From: Thermoplasmatota archaeon
GTDB taxonomy: Archaea; Thermoplasmatota; E2; DHVEG-1
Length of the DNA: 6,456 bases
Assembly (NCBI GenBank): GCA_030615845.1
Contig: JAUWYM010000047.1
Location: 1 to 6,456, forward strand
Reading direction: 5' to 3'
Under the pieces are notes generated by a model, which worked only from the letters and a program-made list of their open reading frames with translations, was not told where the DNA came from and ran no database searches. A program made the translations under genes and the position numbers. Positions within the stretch are counted from its first letter, which is position 1. Each line of letters opens with the position of its first letter. Shown in pieces: positions 1-4,931 of this stretch.

Positions 1-231
1 ATCTCTTTTTATGAACTCTAAATCATCGATGTTTCCTCGGAGGTAGTCATCGACTGATTGTTCATTTGAAGTTCCAAAATAATCATGGATACGTTTCCAG
101 GAGCTAATGGTATCTGCAATAACGCCATCCATGTCAAAAAAGACGAGTTTTATCTTTTTTGATTTATCGACATCTTTGTTTATTGCATCTCTGTTATCTT
201 TGTAACAATAATACGTGCATGTAGGATCCAT
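1..231 (-). CDS. HAD-superfamily phosphatase, phosphoserine-phosphatase-like (partial, C-terminus off the left edge)
   Basis: Reading the minus strand from the ATG at 231 gives 77 residues open to the window edge. Residues 31-41 read FFDMDGVIADT, the HAD motif I: D33 would be the nucleophile and D35 the general acid/base of a Mg2+-dependent phosphohydrolase. The following stretch (SSWKRIHDYFG, then DDYLRGNIDDLEFIKRD) resembles the cap region of archaeal SerB-like HAD-IB phosphatases, so a small phosphorylated metabolite such as phosphoserine is a plausible substrate. The remaining HAD motifs lie outside the window, so the substrate cannot be fixed. About 30 residues precede motif I, more than usual, with two cysteines (C5, C9) of unknown role. 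An in-frame ATG also exists at 252, but the TATA box centred near 260 puts transcription start at about 231-233, which favours a leaderless mRNA beginning at the ATG at 231. The gene is divergent from the peptidase genes. Confidence 0.82.
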   Translation of the reverse strand, partial: MDPTCTYYCYKDNRDAINKDVDKSKKIKLVFFDMDGVIADTISSWKRIHDYFGTSNEQSVDDYLRGNIDDLEFIKRD

Positions 232-253
232 AAGGGTAAAATGATACAACATC

Positions 254-266
254 GTATATAATAAAG
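254..266 (-). promoter_or_regulatory. TATA-box promoter of the HAD phosphatase gene
   Basis: Read on the minus strand the element is CTTTATTATATAC, a good archaeal TATA box. Its centre lies about 27-29 bases before the ATG at 231, the normal archaeal distance from TATA box to transcription start. The mRNA is therefore probably leaderless or nearly so. Confidence 0.5.
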
Positions 267-277
267 TTTGTAATGAG

Positions 278-297
278 CATTTTCCCTACATTTTCCC
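278..297. repeat. Two 9-bp direct repeats one helical turn apart upstream of the HAD promoter
   Basis: CATTTTCCC occurs at 278-286 and again at 289-297, a period of 11 bp. On the minus strand this reads GGGAAAATG twice, ending about 12 bp upstream of the HAD TATA box. Two half-sites on the same face of the helix next to a promoter could bind a regulator or recruit TFB, but AT-rich spacers often hold such short repeats by chance. Confidence 0.3.
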
Positions 298-310
298 AAT
301 TTTTATCTGC

Positions 311-330
311 CAATATATATAATATATGTA
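311..330 (+). promoter_or_regulatory. AT-rich TATA-like tract facing the peptidase side
   Basis: A 20-base run of almost only A and T (caatatatataatatatgta) contains several possible TATA boxes on either strand. On the plus strand it lies 12-31 bases before the ATG of the small ORF at 342. It could drive that ORF or a longer leader of the first peptidase gene; the exact element and start cannot be told from the sequence. Confidence 0.3.
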
Positions 331-341
331 AGGGACAGCAT

Positions 342-410
342 ATGAGCGAGTTAGAAACTATGATGAAGTTGGGTGAGGTATTAGAGTTTATCCAACATCA
401 ATCTTTCTGA
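342..410 (+). CDS. Possible 22-residue small ORF (hypothetical)
   Basis: ATG at 342 opens a 22-codon frame ending in TGA (408-410). The peptide reads MSELETMMKLGEVLEFIQ followed by HQSF: amphipathic, probably helical, with no signal peptide or membrane segment. In its favour are a purine-rich AAGGGA at 330-335, six bases before the ATG, and the TATA-like tract at 311-330. AAGGGA is also the sequence ahead of the second peptidase. Against it are its size and the chance of short ORFs in spacers. It may be a microprotein, a leader peptide for the peptidase genes, or the 5' remnant of a lost gene, since it begins like a normal protein N-terminus. I recognise no family. Confidence 0.25.
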   Translation: MSELETMMKLGEVLEFIQHQSF

Positions 411-455
411 AAATAATGATATGTCACTGCAGGTCGCTTTAAAATAATGATATGT
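410..455 (+). repeat. 15-bp perfect direct repeat pair upstream of the first peptidase
   Basis: The 15-mer AAAATAATGATATGT occurs at 410-424 and at 441-455, a 31-bp period (about three helical turns). The pair ends 65 bp before the peptidase ATG at 521 and just upstream of its likely TATA region, a fitting place for regulator half-sites. It could equally be the scar of a small duplication. I saw no third copy in the window. Confidence 0.45.
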
Positions 456-475
456 ATTTATTTCAGTAACTAAAG

Positions 476-513
476 ATTTATTAACTGCTTTGTATACTGT
501 ATATTTGGGGGAA
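476..513 (+). promoter_or_regulatory. Likely promoter and ribosome-binding region of peptidase copy 1
   Basis: ATTTATTA at 476-483 is a candidate TATA box; a second candidate is GTATACTGTATATT at 492-505. GGGGGAA at 507-513 is a Shine-Dalgarno-like purine run seven bases before the ATG at 521. With the first TATA candidate, transcription would begin near 505, giving a short leader that just contains the purine run. Confidence 0.35.
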
Positions 514-520
514 TTATACT

Positions 521-1963
521 ATGAAAAAAATATTTGAAAACGTATTCCATAAAAAAATAACAGTTGTTACACTAGTTTGTATTTCTTTTCTTTTCGTACC
601 CACAATCAATGCAAAAATATCGCAATCAACTGCATTTGTATGCAGTAATAGAACAACATTTGACGAATCTAATCAACTCGGCGATTCAGTCTATAAACTT
701 CTCATTATCACCCCGCGAGTGTTTGTTGACGAATTACAGCCACTTGTTTGTCATAAGAATCATGTTGGTATGTCAACCCGGCTTGTTACTCTTTGTGAGG
801 TGTATGATCAGATGTATTGGCATGGTAGAGATAAGCCAGAAAAAATCAAATATTTCATAAAAACAGCAATGGAGGAATGGGGGATAAAATATGTTCTTCT
901 GGTTGGTGATTTTCGCTTAATGCCTATACGATATTGTTACAATGCAGATGTAGGTTTGGGGTATGATGAGCCTTGTTTTATTTCTGAGCTTTATTATGCA
1001 GATATCTACGATGAATGTGGGGAGTTCTCGAGTTGGGATACAAACAATAACGGAATCTTTGGGGAGTGGTTTGGTGACGAGGCAGAAGACCCAAACATAG
1101 ATCTCTACCCAGATGCTTATGTTGGTAGACTTGCGTGTAGAAATGAGCTTGAAGTGCGGACGATGGTGAAAAAAATAATACACTATGAAACAAGTACGTA
1201 TGGTAAAGAATGGTTTAATAAAATTGTTGTCATCGCTGGTGATACGTATCCAGAATCATTAAACGCAAATTGGACGGGAAATGAAGGAGAAGAAAATACA
1301 CTTAGAGTGTTAGAAAACATGTCTGGTTTTGAACCGGTGAAACTGTGGACTTCAGATGGAACACTTACAGGCACCAAGGATGTGTTACGTGCGATAAATA
1401 AGGGCAGTGGTTTTCTCTTTTTTGATGGTCATGCAAATCCATATCGGTGGAGTACCCATCCACCAAATGATGCAGAGACATGGATTGAAGGGCTTTCTGT
1501 GCTGAGTATGACTCGTTTGAGAAATAGAGAAATGCTGCCTGTCTGTGTTGTTGGAGGATGTCATAACCTTCAGTTTGATGTCCATCTTGGAAAGCTCCGC
1601 GAGGATCCTTGGTATCATTATACCTTTATTCCTGAGTGTTGGGGGTGGAAGCTCACAAGAAAAATTGGGGGTGGATCCATAGCAACAATCGGATGTTCAG
1701 GCCTTGGCATGACCAAAGAGGATAAAGATTCCTTTTCTGGGGCAGGGGATTATCTTGAACCCACGTTTTTTTATGAATATGGCGTGAACGGGACTGACAT
1801 TCTCGGTGAAACCTGGGGAAAGACCATAGCAAACTACCTCAACAAATATCCTATCGACTGGGAGACTCCTGCAGCATGGGATTATGCAATTGATGCAAAA
1901 ACGGTACAACAATGGGTTCTTTTTGGCGATCCAAGTCTCAAGATTGGTGGATACGCTCAATAA
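521..1963 (+). CDS. Secreted C25 (gingipain-like) cysteine peptidase, copy 1
   Basis: This 480-residue protein begins with a Sec signal peptide: KK near the N-terminus, a hydrophobic core at about residues 13-27, and a probable cleavage site after A31. The rest is a peptidase family C25 domain (clan CD, caspase-like fold), the family of gingipains, which cut external proteins with a His-Cys dyad. The dyad is best assigned to H304 (in FFDGHANP) and C347 (in VVGGCHN), 43 residues apart and each after a beta-strand-like stretch. Residues 173-182 (DTNNNGIFGE) form a Ca2+-loop-like motif. GDPSL at 469-473, near the C-terminus, is common in C25 proteins. No Ig-like domain, PKD repeat, transmembrane tail or sorting signal follows, so free secretion is likely. 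Two things are odd: the His is followed by Ala where clan CD enzymes normally have Gly, and a loop near residue 130 is six residues shorter than in copy 2. Cleavage specificity and activity are therefore uncertain; the family call is firm. Confidence 0.85.
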   Translation: MKKIFENVFHKKITVVTLVCISFLFVPTINAKISQSTAFVCSNRTTFDESNQLGDSVYKLLIITPRVFVDELQPLVCHKNHVGMSTRLVTLCEVYDQMYWHGRDKPEKIKYFIKTAMEEWGIKYVLLVGDFRLMPIRYCYNADVGLGYDEPCFISELYYADIYDECGEFSSWDTNNNGIFGEWFGDEAEDPNIDLYPDAYVGRLACRNELEVRTMVKKIIHYETSTYGKEWFNKIVVIAGDTYPESLNANWTGNEGEENTLRVLENMSGFEPVKLWTSDGTLTGTKDVLRAINKGSGFLFFDGHANPYRWSTHPPNDAETWIEGLSVLSMTRLRNREMLPVCVVGGCHNLQFDVHLGKLREDPWYHYTFIPECWGWKLTRKIGGGSIATIGCSGLGMTKEDKDSFSGAGDYLEPTFFYEYGVNGTDILGETWGKTIANYLNKYPIDWETPAAWDYAIDAKTVQQWVLFGDPSLKIGGYAQ

Positions 1964-1999
1964 TTATTTTCAGATTCAAACCATCAATGCATGTAAAAA

Positions 2000-2036
2000 T
2001 TTATAAAGTATATACTATATTATTTATTTTAAGGGA
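2000..2036 (+). promoter_or_regulatory. Promoter and ribosome-binding site of peptidase copy 2
   Basis: TTTATAAA at 2000-2007, preceded by A-rich bases that could serve as a TFB-recognition element, lies about 38 bases before the ATG at 2042. Transcription would start near 2030. AAGGGA at 2031-2036 is a Shine-Dalgarno-like sequence five bases from the ATG. The 78-bp gap between the two peptidase genes therefore appears to carry a separate promoter, though read-through from copy 1 is possible. Confidence 0.45.
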
Positions 2037-2041
2037 AAAAT

Positions 2042-3496
2042 ATGAACCAAGAACTCAATAGAAAAATAATGGCATTCGGAATTTTACTTCTGTTTTCCGG
2101 TCTCACAATAGTTCCAACAAGTACTGCAGGTATAAATAAGCGAACTCTTTCAACGACTGTATCTAAAACACCTGTAAATCCAATAATTGGTGAAGATTCT
2201 ACCTATAAGCTTCTTATAGTCGCCCCTTCAGATTTTGTTGATGAGTTACAGCCTCTCGTCTGCCATAAGAACAACGTAGGCATGTCGACACGACTTGTTA
2301 CTTTACGTGAGGTCTATGATCAGATGTATTGGCATGGCAGAGATGGTCCTGAGAAAATCAAATATTACATAAAGACAGCAATGGAGGAATGGGGAGTTGA
2401 ATATGTCCTTCTTGTTGGTGGCATGAAAGGACAGTTTCCATTTTGGTATCTACCTGTACGATATGTACATATAGATTGTGATTGGGAGCATCATGTCATT
2501 AGTGATATGTATTATGCAGATATCTATGATTCTGAAGGAAATTTCTCCAGTTGGGATTCCGATGGTGATGGTATTTATGGAGAATGGTATTACAAAGAAG
2601 TACCTGAAGATAAATATATTGATCTCTATCCAGATGTCGCACTTGGGCGGCTTCCCTGTCGAAATGAATTTGAAGTAAAAATCATGGTTAAAAAAATCAT
2701 CGACTATGAAACAAATACTTATGGTAAAGCCTGGTTTTCCGATATGATCGTCTGTGCAGGTGACACATATCTTGAATCTCATAATCCAAATTGGACTGGA
2801 TATGAAGGGGAATATTATGGCGACCGTGCTCTGGAAAACATGACTGATTTTAATCCTATTAGATTGTATACTTCTGATGGGTCTTTAAGTGATGCATCTG
2901 ACGTGCGAAATGCAATGAAGAACGGCTGTGGGTTCCTCTATTTCGTTGGACATGGAAGCCCAAAAACATGGGGTAACCATCCACCAGATAGCGAGGAATT
3001 TGTCCGAGGACTAACCGTACAAAATGTCCACAGGATAAGAAACAGAAATATGCTCCCAGTTTGTCTTCTCAGCGGATGTCATGACCTTCAATTTGACGTA
3101 TCAATCTTTAGAGTTTTCAATAAGACTACCAGATATCACCAGGAGGGGACGCCAGAATGTCTTGGTTGGCGGCTCACACGGAAAATCGGTGGAGGATCCA
3201 TTGCAACAATTGGCTGTACCGCACTTGGATTCACCAAAGAAGACAAAGACTCATTTACAGGGGGTATCAACGAGTTGGAGGTTGAATTCTTCAAACAATA
3301 CGGACAAAACCATGTTGAAATCCTTGGTGATACATGGAAAGCCGCTCTTGAATGGTATATCGATACTTATCCTGTAAGCGAAAATGATTGGGATACTGCA
3401 ACAGCAGACGATGATGCATGGGTTGATGTACAAATTCCTCAGACATGGGTTCTTCTTGGCGATCCAAGCCTGCAAATCGGTGGATATCCACAATAA
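2042..3496 (+). CDS. Secreted C25 (gingipain-like) cysteine peptidase, copy 2
   Basis: This 484-residue paralogue of the preceding gene is alignable over the whole mature chain, at roughly 60% identity by eye (not computed). It has a signal peptide with RK at residues 7-8, a hydrophobic stretch at about 9-25 and a likely cleavage site after A29 (TSTA/G). The C25 catalytic dyad is H304 in YFVGHGSP and C346 in LLSGCHD. The HG motif is intact here, so this copy looks like a fully competent clan CD peptidase. DSDGDGIYGE at 172-181 is an EF-hand-like loop with acidic residues at 172, 174 and 176, a good candidate Ca2+ site. GDPSL lies at 473-477. As in copy 1, the chain is only a catalytic-domain length after the signal, with no anchor or accessory domain and no large propeptide. 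The expected role is extracellular proteolysis that feeds peptides to the cell; substrate specificity cannot be read off. Confidence 0.88.
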   Translation: MNQELNRKIMAFGILLLFSGLTIVPTSTAGINKRTLSTTVSKTPVNPIIGEDSTYKLLIVAPSDFVDELQPLVCHKNNVGMSTRLVTLREVYDQMYWHGRDGPEKIKYYIKTAMEEWGVEYVLLVGGMKGQFPFWYLPVRYVHIDCDWEHHVISDMYYADIYDSEGNFSSWDSDGDGIYGEWYYKEVPEDKYIDLYPDVALGRLPCRNEFEVKIMVKKIIDYETNTYGKAWFSDMIVCAGDTYLESHNPNWTGYEGEYYGDRALENMTDFNPIRLYTSDGSLSDASDVRNAMKNGCGFLYFVGHGSPKTWGNHPPDSEEFVRGLTVQNVHRIRNRNMLPVCLLSGCHDLQFDVSIFRVFNKTTRYHQEGTPECLGWRLTRKIGGGSIATIGCTALGFTKEDKDSFTGGINELEVEFFKQYGQNHVEILGDTWKAALEWYIDTYPVSENDWDTATADDDAWVDVQIPQTWVLLGDPSLQIGGYPQ

Positions 3497-3515
3497 CAGT
3501 TTTGTCACACCGATA

Positions 3516-3530
3516 CTTCTTTCTTTTTTT
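3516..3530 (+). terminator. T-rich terminator after peptidase copy 2
   Basis: CTTCTTTCTTTTTTT starts 20 bases after the stop codon at 3496 and ends in seven T residues. Archaeal RNA polymerase commonly stops at such T-rich tracts without a hairpin. The next gene has its own TATA box just downstream. Confidence 0.5.
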
Positions 3531-3537
3531 GAAAAAA

Positions 3538-3545
3538 GATATAAC
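3538..3545 (+). promoter_or_regulatory. TATA box of the DMT transporter gene
   Basis: GATATAAC, centred near 3541, follows an A-rich run. Adding the usual 26-28 bases places transcription start at about 3568. This falls on the GTG codon at 3569 and supports a leaderless mRNA starting there rather than at the TTG at 3557. Confidence 0.45.
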
Positions 3546-3568
3546 GTTTTAACAGATTGAGCTATCTT

Positions 3569-4441
3569 GTGAACAGAAAGTATCTTGGGGTTTTAGCAGT
3601 ACTTTTTGCAAGTATCATGTGGGCAATAGAGCCTATCTTTGCTAAACTATCATATCAAACTGCAGATTTTCTTCAAACCTCAGCAATACGTGCAATCTTT
3701 GCAGCGTTGACAGGGCTTATTTACATAGCATTGACAAAAAAACCATGTTTTAGAATAAACAAACAACAGTTTTCAACGCTTGTTTATATCGCAATTGTTG
3801 GCGTGCTTTTTGCAGATCTCATGTATTTTTTTGCGTTAACACAAGTTCCTGTCATCAATGCCGTTCTTATTGGACATATGCAGCCGATTTTCATCATTTT
3901 AATTGGATTCTTGGCACTCAAACAGGATAAATTAACAATATTTGACTACATAGGAATCTTATTTATGCTGCTATCCGGAGTTCTGGTGACGACAAAAACA
4001 CTTGAAAATCTCGCAATGTTTAAACTAGGGTCGTTTGGTGATCTGCTGGTATTGTCTGCAACGATCGCATGGGCAACAACAGCAATTGCCATGCGGAAAT
4101 ATCTCAAAGATATGAATGCAGGTCTTATAACATGGTATCGGTTTTTCTTTGCAGCATTATTTTTTGTGATATATCTGATGGCAACCTCAACGATTAGTAT
4201 TTCAAATATATATCAAATAGTCATCGGAGTTGTTGCAGGAATCGGAACCATACTGTACTACGAGGGGCTAAAACGTATCAAAGCAGTACAAGTATCTGGT
4301 CTTGAGCTTTCCACACCGTTTTTTGCAGCTCTTCTCGGTTTCTTTATCTTAGGAGAAACAGTAACAGCGATGCAGATTGTTGGTATTTTCTTGCTTTTTG
4401 TTGGAATATATTACATTTCAAAGAGAGAGGACAGAAATTAA
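3569..4441 (+). CDS. EamA/DMT-family membrane transporter
   Basis: The protein has 290 residues from the GTG at 3569, or 294 from an in-frame TTG at 3557. I prefer GTG because the TATA box fits a leaderless start there and neither codon has a Shine-Dalgarno sequence. The chain is almost wholly hydrophobic, with about ten membrane helices in two homologous EamA halves (about residues 6-145 and 155-286). Typical EamA features include [14 protein letters not shown] in helix 1, [20 protein letters not shown] in the first repeat and the matching [14 protein letters not shown] with [15 protein letters not shown] in the second. Members of the drug/metabolite transporter superfamily move small metabolites, often outward, including amino acids and nucleotide-type compounds. 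The substrate cannot be predicted here. The chain ends in a charged cytoplasmic tail (SKREDRN). Its stop codon is followed by 97 bases that hold the lsm promoter, so the two genes need not be co-transcribed. Confidence 0.88.
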   Translation: MNRKYLGVLAVLFASIMWAIEPIFAKLSYQTADFLQTSAIRAIFAALTGLIYIALTKKPCFRINKQQFSTLVYIAIVGVLFADLMYFFALTQVPVINAVLIGHMQPIFIILIGFLALKQDKLTIFDYIGILFMLLSGVLVTTKTLENLAMFKLGSFGDLLVLSATIAWATTAIAMRKYLKDMNAGLITWYRFFFAALFFVIYLMATSTISISNIYQIVIGVVAGIGTILYYEGLKRIKAVQVSGLELSTPFFAALLGFFILGETVTAMQIVGIFLLFVGIYYISKREDRN

Positions 4442-4506
4442 TGATAAACACTATGAAAAAATCATTACAGAAATAATGAATCATGCTAAAATAGGAGAAG
4501 GAATAC

Positions 4507-4514
4507 TTTTAAAA
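4507..4514 (+). promoter_or_regulatory. TATA box that fixes the lsm start
   Basis: TTTTAAAA at 4507-4514 is centred 28 bases before the ATG at 4539. This predicts transcription starting at or within a base or two of that ATG, a leaderless mRNA. It rules against the longer frame that overlaps the transporter gene. Confidence 0.55.
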
Positions 4515-4538
4515 AGGGAATCCTCCTTACCCTCTTCC

Positions 4539-4754
4539 ATGGCATTACCATTGGATACTCTAGAAAAAGCAATGAATCAAAAATTACTTCTTCTATTAAA
4601 AGACGGGAGACACATCAAGGGAAAACTTTTGGGATTTGACGAATATATGAATCTTGTCATCGATGACGTCGAAGAAACAAAGGGTGAAACAAAGAGGAGA
4701 TTAGGGAAAATTATACTCAGAGGAAGCAATGTCGTGAGCATTTCGCTCTCTTAA
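4539..4754 (+). CDS. lsm: Archaeal Sm-like protein (Lsm / SmAP)
   Basis: The 71-residue protein has the usual size of archaeal Sm proteins, which form six- or seven-membered rings that bind U-rich RNA and act in RNA metabolism. [11 protein letters not shown] (4-14) is the N-terminal helix. Sm motif 1 spans about 16-46, with G28, F33-D34, the RNA-binding M37-N38 and the acidic DDVEE (42-46). Sm motif 2 is [14 protein letters not shown] (56-69), with the signature RG at 61-62 and N64. The open frame runs upstream to 4377, but that part overlaps the transporter gene and looks nothing like Sm. Starting at 4539 gives a family-length protein and agrees with the TATA box at 4507-4514. In many archaea lsm is followed by the ribosomal protein L37e gene. 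I find none here; a probable small RNA gene occupies that place. Confidence 0.92.
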   Translation: MALPLDTLEKAMNQKLLLLLKDGRHIKGKLLGFDEYMNLVIDDVEETKGETKRRLGKIILRGSNVVSISLS

Positions 4755-4761
4755 AGCGAAA
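4741..4761 (+). other. Hairpin spanning the lsm stop codon
   Basis: TTTCGCT (4741-4747) is the exact reverse complement of AGCGAAA (4755-4761), giving a 7-bp stem with a 7-base loop that holds the last codon bases and the TAA stop. No T-run follows, so it is not a classical intrinsic terminator. It could mark or protect the 3' end of the short lsm mRNA, or bind the Lsm protein; chance is also possible. Confidence 0.35.
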
Positions 4762-4763
4762 AA

Positions 4764-4771
4764 CATATATA
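4764..4771 (+). promoter_or_regulatory. TATA box of the candidate small RNA
   Basis: CATATATA, preceded by an A-run (GCGAAAAA at 4756-4763), is centred near 4768. The usual 26-28 bases downstream gives a start at about 4794-4796, exactly at the first paired base of the RNA structure described next. No protein start of plausible length follows at that distance. Confidence 0.5.
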
Positions 4772-4793
4772 GGGCTTATTGCTATTTATTAGT

Positions 4794-4876
4794 GGAAGGA
4801 ATTGGGCTGGTAGTTGTTGTTTTGTTAGAGTGCATCCCATCCCCTCCTAGTGAGGCCAGCCGTCCTTCCCTTTTCT
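4794..4876 (+). ncRNA. Candidate structured small RNA between lsm and hutU
   Basis: Bases 4794-4800 (GGAAGGA) pair perfectly with 4863-4869 (TCCTTCC). After an asymmetric internal loop (four bases against one), 4805-4810 (GGCTGG) pair perfectly with 4856-4861 (CCAGCC). Inside, CCTC 4843-4846 and GAGG 4852-4855 form a small hairpin that can stack on the second stem. The T-tract CTTTTCT (4870-4876) follows the closing stem directly. A TATA box lies at the correct distance upstream, so the unit looks like an independent gene of about 80 nt. The 5' arm of the interior is G/U-rich (TAGTTGTTGTTTTGTTAG), a possible binding site for the adjacent gene's Lsm protein, and the C-rich part holds CCCCTCCT. 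It is not a tRNA (no T-arm), and I see no C/D or H/ACA boxes. I do not recognise the RNA family. Alternatively, it is a strong lsm 3' structure. Confidence 0.5.
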
Positions 4877-4894
4877 GTAAATTTGTAAAAAAAA

Positions 4895-4901
4895 GTTTTA
4901 A
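4895..4901 (+). promoter_or_regulatory. Probable TATA box of hutU
   Basis: GTTTTAA, inside an A-rich context (eight A residues precede it), is centred near 4898. This predicts transcription start at about 4925, only a few bases before the hutU ATG at 4932. No Shine-Dalgarno sequence lies before the ATG, as expected for a leaderless or very short-leader mRNA. Confidence 0.4.
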
Positions 4902-4916
4902 GTACGGAATGTACTT
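4900..4916. promoter_or_regulatory. 17-bp palindrome between hutU TATA box and start: candidate operator
   Basis: AAGTAC (4900-4905) and GTACTT (4911-4916) are perfect inverted repeats around the 5-base spacer GGAAT. The site begins at the end of the TATA box and stops 15 bases before the hutU ATG, so a dimeric protein bound there would block the transcription start. Regulation of histidine breakdown at this site is an inference from position only. Confidence 0.45.
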
Positions 4917-4931
4917 GTATGAACGATTTCT

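Noticed and set aside
917..1183. Minus-strand and alternate-frame ORFs of 64-110 residues within the two peptidase genes
   Set aside because: They are antisense or frame-shifted shadows of the C25 genes, with no start signals and compositions typical of shadow frames.
4441..4476. Short ORF starting at an ATG that overlaps the transporter stop codon (TAATG)
   Set aside because: It encodes only 11 residues before a stop, has no recognisable signal, and lies in the spacer before the lsm promoter.
4377..4538. N-terminal extension of the lsm reading frame giving a 125-residue protein
   Set aside because: The first 54 codons overlap the transporter gene and its spacer, do not resemble any Sm N-terminus, and the TATA box at 4507-4514 predicts transcription starting only at the ATG at 4539.
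4794..4870. tRNA gene, suggested by a 7-bp acceptor-like stem and a length near 80 bases
   Set aside because: The 17 bases before the 3' strand do not form a T-arm and no TTC-type T-loop exists. The next stem pairs the two ends instead of forming D and T arms.
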